Shown: in pieces, positions 1 through 10,104 of the stretch
How the letters are laid out: each line of letters starts with the position of its first letter
Numbering within the stretch: position 1 is the stretch's first letter
Origin: Epichloe hybrida
Taxonomy: Eukaryota; Ascomycota; Sordariomycetes; Hypocreales; Clavicipitaceae
Assembly (NCBI GenBank): GCA_019022495.1
Contig: JAFEKR010000023.1
Span: forward strand, 434,001-498,000
Direction: 5' to 3'
Length of the DNA stretch: 64,000 nt
Notes under the pieces: generated by a model
What the model was told of the DNA's origin: nothing
The model's input: the letters and a program-made list of their open reading frames with translations, nothing else
Database searches by the model: none
Translations under genes and position numbers: made by a program

Positions 1-446
1 GAGATGCTTTTTAAAGACCCTTCCCTAACCTTACTGTCACGTGTCCGTCCAGCTTGTAGTAGAGCATTTGCCTTTTCGAGCCACTCTTTCATGTACTGCA
101 ACCGTTCGTCAGGGATTAGTAAACCATGGCTCTTCAAATATTCAGTGTAGCGCTTCGAATTCTGAAGTTGAAGCTCAATTTTCTCCGCAAAGGTCTGATT
201 GTCCTGAAAGAAATCATTGACAACCACATCTTTGTTTGCGTCGGATCCGAATGATTGTTGAAAAAGAGAAGGGTAATACACATCTATGAGGGTGGCAGGG
301 TGACGCAATATTTGAACTATAGGTGATAGTTCCAAGAGAAGTTCCTTACTCGGGGCAGTATTTTCCCGCTGGAAGCCCCAGTCTTGCCAGAGTTGCGTCC
401 AGCCGCTTGATGTCTCGTGCATCTCCTGAAGGACTGTGCCGATCAT
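1..446 (-). CDS. Partial unrecognised protein-coding exon running off the left edge
   Basis: The reverse strand is open from an ATG at 446-444 to the window edge, 148 codons with no stop. An in-frame TGA lies 12 bases upstream of this ATG, so it is either the true start or part of an exon entered by splicing. The translation looks like a real soluble, mostly helical protein, with segments such as LWQDWGFQREN and LLIPDERLQYMKEWLEKA and an even mix of charged and hydrophobic residues. I do not recognise the family. The C-terminus lies outside the window. The neighbour on the right is the repeat ORF on the same strand. What is seen is the open frame and the composition; that it is a gene is inference. 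Confidence 0.5.
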   Translation of the reverse strand, partial: MIGTVLQEMHETSSGWTQLWQDWGFQRENTAPSKELLLELSPIVQILRHPATLIDVYYPSLFQQSFGSDANKDVVVNDFFQDNQTFAEKIELQLQNSKRYTEYLKSHGLLIPDERLQYMKEWLEKANALLQAGRTRDSKVREGSLKSI

Positions 447-663
447 CTTCTCCTTTCATCGCTCTTTGCCACCAAATCACTCCACAATTTAGACAAGATA
501 GGCACCGGTGTATTTGACAGAAAGAAAGGTCTATTCGATTAGTCTATGCTTAATGCTACAGAATCTATACAAAAACAAGGAAAGATGCGTCTAAAATCAA
601 ATAAACATGAAAAACTCAAATTCGCACCCGTTTGCTCATACAAAGTCTGCAAGGGCCGCATGC

Positions 664-1311
664 CTAGGTGCGGTCTTCCCTGAGAGGAGACCAGCTACCG
701 TCCTTGTCAGGTCCGTTGCTGGTTCTGTTTATCTTTGGGGGATCCTTTACGGGGGACCAGTTGCCGTTCGGGCCCGGGCCATTCTGAGACCTGCCGTCTT
801 TTATGCCGTTGGAAGTTGAACCTTCTTGAGGAGACCAGTTGCCGCCTAGGTCTGGGCTATTCTGAGTCTTGCCGTCTTTTATGCCGTTGGAGGTTGGGCC
901 ATCTTTTGAAGGAGACCAGTTGCCGTCCGGACCCGGGCCATTCTTCGCAGCGGCGGCGGCAGCCAAGTCTTTGGTTTCTGTTAGGAGTGGCTGATTGCTA
1001 TTTATGGCGTTCTTAATGGCTTGGCCGCCTTTCGGGGCACACGTGGGAGAATAGTTGCCATCTGGGTCTAGGCAATTATTCTCCTTCGTGGCCGCTAAAT
1101 CTTTGGCTTCTGTCAGAAGTGACTGATTGCCATTTGTGCCGGATCCGTTCATGGCGTTCTTCATGGCTCGGCCGCCTTTCGGGGGACACATGGGAGAATA
1201 GTTGCCATCTGGGTCTAGGCAATTATTCTCCTTCGTGGCCGCTAAATCTTTGGCTTCTGTCAGAAGTGGCTGATTGCCATTTGTGCCGGATCCGTTCATG
1301 GCGTTCTTCAT
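664..1311 (-). CDS. Tandem-repeat protein with PDGN[YW]SP cores
   Basis: A 215-codon ORF starts at ATG 1311-1309 and is built almost wholly from repeats. Two copies of a unit of about 49 residues (MKNAMNGSGTNGNQ, then LLTEAKDLAATKENN, then a PDGNYSP core, then a PPKGG or APKGG linker) are nearly identical. They are followed by four more degenerate cores: PDGNWSP, LGGNWSP, PNGNWSP and KDGSWSP. A seventh, damaged core (QNGN) lies upstream of the ATG in another frame. A short hydrophobic, signal-peptide-like stretch (FFLVLFIT) is encoded around 1400-1425, but a TGA at 1373-1375 and a frame change separate it from the repeats. The 5' end is therefore either broken or spliced in a way I cannot resolve. 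No dibasic Kex2 sites separate the units. Function unknown; it may be a secreted repeat protein or its relic. Confidence 0.5.
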   Translation of the reverse strand: MKNAMNGSGTNGNQPLLTEAKDLAATKENNCLDPDGNYSPMCPPKGGRAMKNAMNGSGTNGNQSLLTEAKDLAATKENNCLDPDGNYSPTCAPKGGQAIKNAINSNQPLLTETKDLAAAAAAKNGPGPDGNWSPSKDGPTSNGIKDGKTQNSPDLGGNWSPQEGSTSNGIKDGRSQNGPGPNGNWSPVKDPPKINRTSNGPDKDGSWSPLREDRT

Positions 1312-2223
1312 AGCTGGGATGGGAGGCTAAGTTGCCGTTTTGGTCACGGGTATGTGTGGTGTAAATTGTAATTCAGATGAGGGATGTCGTGGACTTGGCT
1401 GTGATGAACAAAACAAGAAAGAATTCACGTTCTGCAACAGCTGAACTGTGGGAATGAGGCTATAACGATGATGCCAAAAGACGGCGAGTGTGATTATATA
1501 TCCCCTTGGATGAGGAAGTTGACGAAATCGATCTGCTTGTAGAGGCTAAGATGAGATGGGAATTCGAGTCCGTCAGAGCCATTTTTATATCTCCCATCTC
1601 GCGGAGTGCATCGTCATTGACTTCTCGCCGGTCGTAAGGCGACATAGCCCGCCTTACGCCCGACGCGATTACGCAAGAAAGAAAGGACTAGAATATCCCG
1701 TCAGCTTTTTGGGGCGACCAATGACGGTGCCGAATTGAGCCGTTGGTGAAGTGCGTGCCCTTGCATTGCCGCCTCGTAAGGCTAAGATGAGGAACAAGGC
1801 ATTCATCAGCGGGGTGCGCCTTGTTCCTGTACAATGTGCAGGGATGCTCACCGCGATGCAAGGTCCGGGACGCATGACTGTGTTGCCGTCTGACAGTGAC
1901 TCGCCCCGTTCACGATGACTGCTCCGAACCGTCATTGCCCCTGGCGCGGAGCGATGTGGCTCAACTCGCGCGGTCAGCCGGATCAGGTTTCCAGGGCGTT
2001 GACAAAGAAATTGTGTTGAATGGTTTGTACTCCGTACTGGCCCGAAAGGCGTTGTGGGAAATAAGTGGGGAATCAAATTATCCGAGCCTGGGATATTAAT
2101 GTTGCAAGGCATAATATTATGTACAAGCCTTTTGTTGCTGCGCCTCTCTTTTTTTTTCGGGCAACCGATACTGATGCCAAAAGCAGCTTCCACCAACTTC
2201 GTGTCTGTGCACTCGACAACATC
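1312..2223. other. Intergenic stretch without a supported gene
   Basis: It holds the damaged repeat core and hydrophobic stretch described for the repeat ORF (1340-1430). It also has a TACTCCGTAC motif near 2028. The open frames here look like chance ORFs on either strand. Confidence 0.5.
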
Positions 2224-3002
2224 ATGTTTCGGCTGATTGGACGATTGCGTTTGGCCAGTGTAAATCGAGGAGCTAGGCTGCCGCCCAAGCGGCAATTCAG
2301 TGTCAAGGCCGTGTATTCCTCTTTTCCTGCTACCCTGACCTACTATCGGCCCAAGCAGTTGTCAAGCCTATTCGACCACGCCGAGAACGACAGCCGTCCC
2401 GATGATCCGTACGATGAAGGTGTGGTGATAGCGAGCGATGGACTGGTATACCCAGGAGTAAATAAAACATCAGGTGCGTGGGTCGGCGGGTGTCGCTTCT
2501 TGTTCAAGCCAATGCAAGCAAAGCAATTGACAATACCAAATTAGTGTCCAACGGCGCAGTCATGCGACCTAATACATTGATGATGCAAGAGCTTGCTCGA
2601 AGATACTACGATGAGTTTCTCGATCGCCAGGACATCACACACGACATCGACATACCGCGAATCTATACTGTACCCAAGGGTAGGTCAGACATGTCCAAGT
2701 CTACTCTACATGGCCTGACAAGTATCTAGGTACACCGATTCCAGCCGATCTAATCCTCATCCGCGAATTTTCATCCCAGTTCAGCTTGCAGCCGTCTCGC
2801 GGGATGCTTCTCCAAGGTAAAACGCCTCCATTCATTTATCACCAATTCGGTAGCACGCTAAGCTCGAGTAGATTTGAATCGATCACTGGACGAGTTTTTC
2901 GACAGGTTTGCATCCAAGGAAGATGTAGAGTCTTGGCTGGAAAGGCACCCATTCCACTTAGCACTATCGGATGACGCGGATAGTGAATGGATGACAAAAT
3001 AG
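2224..3002 (+). CDS. Tse2-like ADP-ribosyltransferase (toxin family), copy A
   Basis: Four exons at 2224-2473, 2545-2679, 2730-2816 and 2872-3002, all introns phase 1, about 200 residues. The N-terminus is basic (RLIGRLRLASVNRGARLPPK), perhaps a targeting peptide. The rest matches the Tse2 ADP-ribosyltransferase toxin family, known from Pseudomonas type VI effectors and widespread as fungal homologues. Landmarks are ASDGLVYPG in exon 1, MRPNTLMMQEL in exon 2, PIPADLIL and FSLQPSRGM in exon 3. The fold is inferred from resemblance to the family; catalytic activity cannot be judged here. It converges on copy B with only 55 bp between the stop codons. The coding frame looks unbroken if the introns are as placed. 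Whether a cognate immunity protein exists is not visible. Confidence 0.72.
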
Positions 3003-3057
3003 AGCGGCTTGAAACAGACCAGGCGCAAATTGGTCGACGTCTCTGTCCGACTAAGCC

Positions 3058-3722
3058 TTATCTTCCGGCGTGGTCGAAGTCGGTCGCCACCGAGTAGACA
3101 CCCAGCCACTGTTGTCTTGTATAGAGCGTTCCGTGGCGCAAGAGGAAAGAAGTGATTTCGTCGTTCAAATCTAAACATGTATGTTAATCCTGCTAAGATA
3201 AGATACCCCTGGCATGTTCCAATCGATTTACCCTTGATGGTCATGTCTCGCGCTGGCTGAAGAGAGAAATGGTCCGAACGCTCATGTACCAGCAACAAGT
3301 CATTGGGCAGCGGAGTTCCTCGACACATGAACACAGTGGTTAGCGTGACACAGCCGCAAAAACAACAAATGCTACGGAGTTGGTGAGATAACTTACCTGA
3401 AGGAACAGCATACACCATCACATCCTGGCCCTTGAACAGTCGGGCGACAAGATGCTGTTGGTATGGTGAATTCGGTCGCATAGATGCACCATTTGGGGCT
3501 GAATTACCGTCAGCAAACCCTTAAACGCATTCGCGTTCTTCTGGGGCATTTACCTTGATACGAGCAGGGGTGCAGTGCCTTCGCTTGGATCATGCCTCGA
3601 GTGACATGTACATCGTAGGCGTGCCGTTTTGGCATCCACTGACGCAGTTGGACAAGATGTCCATTATTGACACGAAAGAGCTCTTTGGGAAAGGTCTTGA
3701 ATACACTAATCAGGTTCGCCAT
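3058..3722 (-). CDS. Tse2-like ADP-ribosyltransferase (toxin family), copy B
   Basis: Four exons on the minus strand at 3722-3554, 3498-3397, 3318-3232 and 3170-3058, about 156 residues, all introns phase 1 as in copy A, with exon 3 of identical length (87 bp). Landmarks of the fungal Tse2-like family are LFRVNNG, KRHAYDVHVTRG, MRPNSPYQQHL, GTPLPNDLLLVHERSDHFSL and the following QPARDM. I chose the ATG at 3722 because the peptide from there begins like family members; an in-frame ATG at 3830 would add 36 residues. It lacks the basic N-terminal extension of copy A and is shorter. The pair probably arose by duplication or joint acquisition, then diverged. Enzyme activity is inferred from the family only. 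Confidence 0.75.
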
Positions 3723-5281
3723 TATGCAGAACGTGTGATGATGTTGCTTCCAAAAGATCTTGCAGAAGCTAAGCCACAACTGCGAAAAAAATTCAACAGT
3801 GTCACGTGCTAAAGCTGGCTGGTAGCACATAATAGACGACGCAACACATGTCTAGTCGAGCCTTTGTTAATTATAAATCGTGTTTCGTCCCCTTTTAAGA
3901 GCTCTTTCCGCGCTCTCGGACGATGGCGTACTACCCTAAGCCCCGTACCGCTCAAAGCTGCCATCTTTCATTCGATTCAGCTTGCGGCACATGTCGTAAG
4001 CCAGAACACTTATTACCTTACATACACACTCCAACTTGGCTTGGTGGTGCTGGGGGGGTTGTGTATGAGGTCCCAATTGAAAAGTCCCCCGCATGCACGA
4101 GTAATAATTAGTCGTGTTGTCTGAATTTTGCGGGTTTAGAGACACGCCAAATCAATGGCCTGTTGAAGGTCAGACAGAATCAAAACCATTCTCCATCAAG
4201 ACCCAAAAATGAAGACAGCCACGGGGACAAAAACATACAACACCAGGTATTCGCTGGTCGTCACCGACCCAACTACTAATCCGGCGCTCGCTAGATTATC
4301 CTAGGAGATCGGACGGGATCCTGATTTTTACTAGCGGCTATGGTCGTATGTGGTGGTTGATGGTGGATATTGATTTTATGTATGTTTCTTGAGAAGCAGC
4401 CGGATGGCTTGTGTTCTAGGTGATGGGGCGACTCTGCCGAATGGGATTCGAGTCCAGAGCATACAGCTGTCCCCTAATTTTGCCCTACGAAGAGCCTCAA
4501 TTTCACATCTCTGCCTGTTCTACTATGAGAAATTAAAGATTTGAGCTTATGAACCTGGTTGCTTTGGGCAACATTGACTTGCGCCATTAATAGTTTGACT
4601 TCTCTACTATGAGATTGTATACCAGACTGGTTGGATATGAGTTCTGCTAATCCAGGCAAGGGCACTTTACCTGCAAAACGATAGTTCAGCGGGACGAAAA
4701 TGTGTGCTTCTGTCTCGAGGAGTTGCTGGAGTCGCCCGTCGTATGCAATGAGTTCCTTTGCCCACTTTCTGCCAGCGAATCTCATCGAGGAGAAGGAACC
4801 GTAAACCATTTGGAAGAGTACGTAAACGCGCAGTAGCAACTAAGTCCAAAGAAGAAGAAATGCCTCTATACGCTTGCTTCACCTTCATCAAAACCCTCGA
4901 CACTCAGGCCCTTCGTCAATCGCGCCCTTCGTGAATCAGAGCCTGATGTAAAAGAACGGAGTAGCATGTCAAGAAATCACAGAAGTACCTTCGCTTAGAA
5001 GCCACGTATAAGAGGTACACATTCTGTTTTGGGCTTAGTTGCTGCTTCGCATTCCTGCTGCCCCCGCAGACGCCAACTCAAGATCGATGTGAGGCACTGA
5101 CTTCCGGATTTAGTATTTATCCGGGATTTTGCTCCCCCTCGCCTAGCCCCTATTTCGATGGCCGTTCTCTTACTCCACTCCCTTCGAACGCAATGGGTGG
5201 TACTCCGTACTACACTCATACTTCACCAAACTGTTTCGTGGACTTCTGGGTAAATCACGAAGTGAAAGTACGTCGCGAAGC
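3723..5281. other. Intergenic stretch, possible gene relics only
   Basis: No convincing gene. A minus-strand frame at 4474-4839 has patches that read like coding sequence (YRFAGKVPLPGLAELI, QVNVAQSNQVHKL) without start, splice or family evidence, so it may be a relic. A TACTCCGTACT motif sits at 5199-5209, just upstream of the kinase gene. Confidence 0.4.
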
Positions 5282-6508
5282 ATGTTGCCATCAGCAGCAG
5301 CACTTCCAGCCGCAGAAGATTGTGAGAGTGTTGGTGGCGGTCAACTTGACCAGAGGCCGCCTCACCTATATCCACTCACAGCGCATCAAGTTGAGGATAC
5401 AATTCGACAATTTATTGATTCGATAAACAAAGCTACCGTCTGTGAATTAGCTTCGAGATTCAATGACGGAAGAACCTGCAAAGTTGTTGATCAGCAGAAT
5501 GGTAGCTTCAATATTTGTTTCTTCATTCTCTTTGACGCTGAGAATGTTACATGGGTTCTTAGAATACCCATCGCGCCGGTAGTTAACAATGCCTGGTCCA
5601 AGGTGGTTAGCGAGGTAACAACCATACGGTACATGCGCCAAAAGATTGTTGCTATCACGAGCAACGGATAGCTAATATTGCTCCTCAGGTATATCAAACG
5701 CAAAACCACGATTCCTGTTCCTCAAATATACGCCTATGGAAAAGATACCGGCCTAGTGGAAGGCACATCAACGCCTTTTATGCTCTTGGAATTCATGCAC
5801 GGTCAACAGCTCCACACGAGAACCTTCTTCCACGCTACCGAGTATCAACGCAGGAATTTATACATCGGTCTTATCAACATCCTTGCGCAATTGCGCAAGC
5901 TTGAGTTTCCCGCCATAGGCTCATTGATGCCAAATCCAGACAACCCAGAGGATGAACTAGATCCCATAACTGGCACCTTTCTTTCTATGACCATCAACGA
6001 ATTCGAAAGACAGCGGCAGCAACCAATATCTAGCGAAATCTCAACCGTGAAACAGCTCATTGACCTTCACTGCCAAATGCTTTCAGAAACGTTCCAGATA
6101 CCCACCGAAGAACTTGAACCTAGGCAAGCGAAATTGGAAATGTTCGCGCTGTATAGCGTAACAAAGAAGATTCAGGAGTGTATTGACTTGGAAGAGTCAA
6201 AGCGTTCATTTGTATTAGCACATCCTGACTTAAGATGTGGTAATATCATCGTTGATGATGACTTCAATATTCTTGGCGTCATTGACTGGGAGTTTACGGG
6301 TACAGTTCCCCAGCAACTTTTTGTACCTCCTCCGTGGATTACAGGCCACGACCCTGATACTCTCATCATGGTGACGGGGGTTCCGAGAAAACAAGTTCTG
6401 CAAGAATTGAATTACTATCAGGAATTTAACCGGGAAAAGGGAAGCTATTATAGCTTCATAAGCAATGAATCAAGGTTTTTAATGAAAGCCTGCAATGAAT
6501 TGCGATAA
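5282..6508 (+). CDS. APH-like phosphotransferase family protein
   Basis: Two exons, 5282-5628 and 5689-6508, with a 60-bp phase-2 intron, giving 388 residues. It belongs to the aminoglycoside phosphotransferase / protein-kinase-like group that is greatly expanded in filamentous fungi. Visible landmarks are the N-lobe strand WVLRIPIAPV, the IPVPQIYAYG segment, the hinge PFMLLEFMHG, the catalytic loop HPDLRCGNIIVDD (HxD...N) and the metal-binding DWEF after GVIDWEF. These residues suggest a working ATP-binding fold, but fungal members mostly have no known substrate and should not be called antibiotic-resistance genes. The start ATG at 5282 is the first in frame after the upstream stop. The C-terminal region after the DWE motif matches the usual length. 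Confidence 0.8.
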
Positions 6509-6751
6509 CAAACGCGATCGCAAACGCGATGCAAGAAAATGCATCATCAAGCGAAGAAGATGACGATCTTGATGCCTGAGGCTGTGGTTCTGACTCCAAT
6601 TACCCCTACAGGTGTGTACGTTGCCCCAAACTGCCGTCGCCAGCTTCCCATTTTCGAATAATCGAACCAGGTGGATAAAGGGCCATGTTCCTCCCTGAGT
6701 ATTTTCTCCTCCCATCAGCTCCCAACTTGATGCTGTCGCCCCCTGTCAGGC

Positions 6752-7908
6752 TCAGCCACTCCCAGTCGTCGGAATCTCGACAGCGTCCCAGCTGATGATA
6801 GGCGACGATGGTGACTCGCCAGCCATCGGCGAACGGTCCAGAGAATTCCTGCGGTCCGCATTAGCAGAGTCTCTGTTGGTACGGCATTCAAGATGAGAAA
6901 TCACCAGTTCTTCTTCGCAAGACTGCTGGACCTCCTCGCGCACCTCGCGCACCTCGCGCACCTCTGCACGCTCAATCGTCATCGTGTAGTCAGTCGAGCA
7001 CTTCGTGCAGGATCTGGACAACCCGCGACAAGGCCGAAAGAGAAGCGACTCATCAGGCTCCGTGCCGTGATTGCCTTCCTCGGGCTTGCGCAACTCGGGC
7101 ATCCTGTGCTCCATCAGATCGATCATGAAGGGCCTGCCTTGGCTCGTCCGTGAAGGCTTGAACGAATCTGTTGCTACGTGACGGCAGATGCAATATTCGC
7201 CCTGGTCAATCGCATGCCGCAGAATAGAGGCTCTTCCCTCCAGAGTATGGGAGAAACGAATCAGCAGCTCGCCTTGGACGATGCGCGCAGACGGCGTTTG
7301 TAACCATAGCAGCCCACGGTCCAAGCTGCCTGGCGCCCAAGCGGGTTGGGCAAAACTCTCCAGGGGGAGACCTTTGGGAGGGCCGTAGAGGTAGCGGTTC
7401 ATGACAAGACGTGCGTGGACGAACCATCTATAAAGCTTAGCATAAAACAATCAAAATCAGGGATTTCTTGGAACTTTGCATACTAATCGAGTGATACTTA
7501 CACTGTGTAGGGAGAAAGGAGGCTTGGCCGGAAAAAGCCCACACAGTCGCACCAAGAATTATCCCAGAAGCAGTAGTCAAGGGCGGATGGTTCCAAGGGA
7601 GTGAAGCTCGACGTGAACTGATGGAGTTGGCGACAGGTCGAGCAGTAGAAGAATCTAGCGCCGAGGTCCTTCTCCAGCAGAATGAGAAGGTCTTCCCGGT
7701 ACTCGGCTCCGAGATTTGCGACATGAGATTCGAGGGCGGCGAAGAGAGACTTGCAAGTTAGCGAAAGGGCCACAATAGATTCGGGAGAGGAAGAGAGACG
7801 GCTGGCGATGGCCAAGATCATCTCAATAGGGAGTTTTAGGAGCGGCGGAGTAGGAGGCCTTGGGGGAGTAGGGGGCCTTGAGGCACTATGAGAAATCAAT
7901 TGACCCAT
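6752..7908 (-). CDS. F-box domain protein
   Basis: Two exons, 7908-7502 and 7427-6752, with a 74-bp phase-2 intron, 360 residues. After a proline-rich N-terminus (SRPPTPPRPPTPP) comes an F-box, LLKLPIEMILAIASRLSS followed by SLTCKSLFAAL, which in this family binds Skp1 in SCF ubiquitin ligases. Downstream are CSTCRQLHQF and a Cys/His-containing region (CICRH, CTKCSTDYTM) common in large fungal F-box families. ATG 7908 is the first ATG in frame. The frame ends at TGA 6754-6752, yet the same frame continues after it with plausible protein (WPFIHLVRLFENGKL, 6700-6650), so the C-terminus may be truncated by a nonsense change or spliced differently. Target unknown. Confidence 0.7.
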
Positions 7909-8054
7909 GGCTGAGTCCTGATTGATGCACGACGTAGCCGGCAGGAAACCAATCAAGGTGACGGATCGAGGGAATTATATGTTGTGGGTTGTTGTGGAGT
8001 CTTGATCAAAAAGTCAAGCGGGGGAAGGGGCCAGGTACACTGTACTTACTAATG

Positions 8055-8290
8055 ATATGTGCTGTGCGTGGAGGGGACGCGTAGTGGAGCAGTAGTGCGG
8101 GCAGGGAAGTAAGGAAAGGAAAGGACTTGGATGAGAAAGAAAAAAATGCGCATCCTAGGGTAGCCCTAAAAAAAAAATTCAATATATACTGTGCGTGCAG
8201 GGGAGGCATAGTAGAGCAGTAATGCGGGCAGGGAAGTAAGGAAAGGAAAGGATTTGGATGAGGAAGGAAAAATACGCATCCTGGGGGGTT
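8055..8290. repeat. Two-copy direct repeat of about 105 bp
   Basis: Two successive copies, about 8057-8165 and 8188-8290, share the order GTGCGTG, GGAGCAGTA or AGAGCAGTA, GCGGGCAGGGAAGTAAGG, AAAGGAAAGGA, TTGGATGA, GCATCCT. They differ by scattered substitutions and small indels. This is a local tandem duplication in the region upstream of the F-box gene. Confidence 0.8.
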
Positions 8291-8441
8291 GCAGCTTGTC
8301 TTGGCTTCGCCTAGGAGGCTACTAGACCCCAGCACCACGATGAGGTGCAAGCTGCTCGCTGGGGACGGTATGTTGAATACCGCCCACGATCCTGTTCGGT
8401 CAGACCGTGGTGGGCCCTTGCGGGTGATCCTAGCCGGAGGG

Positions 8442-8831
8442 TTAAGAGGCGGCTACATCAGAATTGTCATTCTGGGACTGCGGTTGGCCGCCAAGGTCTG
8501 CGAACCCTGAGCGACGGAGCCGTACTTCTCCGACCCACTCATCGCCTTGGCGGGGGAGGCGAGAATCCATCATATTGGACATGCGTTCGAGAAGTTGAGT
8601 CTGCGATGCCATGTGCTTCCGGATATCCCTCCTGAGACCCCGGAGGGACTTCAGGACTGGGACAAGTGGGTCAGGGGGAGGAGGGTTTGCCTTTGATGGC
8701 GTGCGGCGACAATAAAACCAGAGGGCCTTGCCCATCCGGGTAAGGGGAGCTTGAAAAAACCAGGCGCTCAGAAGTGTCCCAAACGCCGCTACTGCGGCGA
8801 AGACGCCAGACCAGGATTCCCAGAAAGTCAT
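8442..8831 (-). CDS. Small putative membrane protein
   Basis: Single exon, ATG at 8831, 129 residues. A hydrophobic segment near the N-terminus (WSGVFAAVAAFGTLLSAWFF) is long enough for one membrane span, followed by a basic patch (WFYCRR), a proline run (NPPPPDPLVP) and a charged helix-forming stretch (LKSLRGLRRDIRKHMASQTQ). This layout is typical of short fungal proteins of unknown function found beside NLR-like or lipase genes, but no such partner is seen here. I do not recognise a family. ATG 8831 is preferred because the upstream in-frame extension to 8909 has no protein-like composition. Confidence 0.45.
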   Translation of the reverse strand: MTFWESWSGVFAAVAAFGTLLSAWFFQAPLTRMGKALWFYCRRTPSKANPPPPDPLVPVLKSLRGLRRDIRKHMASQTQLLERMSNMMDSRLPRQGDEWVGEVRLRRSGFADLGGQPQSQNDNSDVAAS

Positions 8832-9146
8832 TTTGTTCGGACAGGCGCAGAAAATATTGGTCTTGGGCGATTTGAGGAGGAAGAGAAAGGAAAAGAAAAC
8901 AAGACACAACCAGCGAACAGATCAAGTATCCCTCCAGACTCGACCGAGTTCCTTCTTCCTCCTCAGCTTTCGCAAGATGGAAGCTGCGCACAACGGGATC
9001 ATGGCGGAATCATGGCAAGAGCGCCCAGCGCCCTGGTGAAGCGTAACGGGTCAGGAAGGAAGGAGTTGCACCGGGAGGGCGATAGAGGTGGAAGGAGAGA
9101 TGTGGCATGGCGTAACCCGTCGCCCGGAGACTACAACCCCGCGCTT

Positions 9147-9224
9147 GGGAGACAGTGACAGGAGACAGTGACAGGAGACAGTGACAGGAGACAGTGACAG
9201 GAGACAGTGACAGGAGACAGTGAC
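9147..9224 (+). repeat. 13-bp tandem repeat, six units
   Basis: Six perfect or near-perfect copies of GGAGACAGTGACA in 78 bp, immediately upstream of the dehydrogenase relic. A simple minisatellite; no function visible. Confidence 0.9.
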
Positions 9225-9339
9225 ATTCTCATCTCACCGAAACCTCCCGGATTCCATCTCACCACATCCTCATCTCATCTCCCATCTCGCCCATCCACCC
9301 GGCCTCCAAACCACACGCAAGCGGTGGACCCCTAACAGA

Positions 9340-10104
9340 ATGGCAGAGCCGTACAACACCCCCATCCCGGGCTCAACGATCAGGCTCCCCCGTCTCTCAC
9401 CCCGTTCACCCCCTCCCCCTCTCCCTCCCCCTCGGGCACCTGAACCCGCACCCGCACGCCAACGATGCCTCAACAACAGCCTCAACAACAGCCTCCAAGC
9501 CACGCATCTTGCACCTCGGCGACCCCATCCGCTTCAGCAAGGCCACACACGACCTCCTATCCCTCAACTACGACATCATCCGCCCCCCCACGCCGGAGCG
9601 CCAAAGACGTGCATTCACACAGGCCCTGCACAACCAAAAATGGGGGGATTTCGAGGCCATCTTCAGGCCATCCTGCCACTCCGGCGGCGAGATGGACGAC
9701 TGGGATGACGAGCTCATCGGTCTACTGCCCCCGAGCGTCAAGGTATTCGCCAGTGCGGGCGCGGGTTTCGACGGCGTGAACACCAGGTTACTTGGCGAAC
9801 GAGGTATTTTGACCTCCCCCCCCCCTCCCCGCACGACCCGTCGCCATCAAGTTCACAGTAATCCGTACCAGGCATAATATACTGCAACGGCGGACCGGCC
9901 TGTGCCGATTTCGTGGCCGAACTGGCCGTAGCGGATCAGGGCCGAGCGATGCTGACGTGTCATAATGGCGGTGGTACGGTCGAGGCTCATGCTGGATCTG
10001 AAGAGTTGAGCATGCGTAATGTCATGGCCGTTTTGGAGGGCCAAGAGCCCTTGTCGGCGGTGAATCTAGCATACTTGAAGAAGAAGAAGAAGAAGAAAGA
10101 TTAG
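9340..10104 (+). pseudogene. D-2-hydroxyacid dehydrogenase relic with internal deletion
   Basis: The N-terminal part reads as a fungal D-isomer-specific 2-hydroxyacid dehydrogenase: ILHLGDPIRF, LNYDIIRP, WGDFEAIFRP, VKVFASAGAGFDGVNTRLLG. A 68-bp intron (9804-9871) leads to IIYCNGG and FVAELAVA. Then the frame jumps directly to the C-terminal end of the family (RAMLTCHNGGGTVEAHAG, MRNVMAVLEG, LSAVNLAYLK). Nearly all of the NAD-binding domain and the catalytic Arg/Glu/His segment, normally about 200 residues, is missing, so the product could not be an active enzyme. No ATG lies in this frame upstream; the nearest ATG, at 9340, is in another frame. A run of AAG codons extends the tail to a poly-lysine stop at 10102-10104. 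Confidence 0.75.

Noticed and set aside
4436..4472. GATTCGAGTCC near 4,447 looked like a tRNA B box
   Set aside because: No A box at the right distance and no acceptor or anticodon stem can be drawn.
4474..4839. Minus-strand ORF with coding-like patches
   Set aside because: No start, splice or family support. The composition resembles fungal CorA-like or signalling proteins only vaguely, so it is not listed as a gene.
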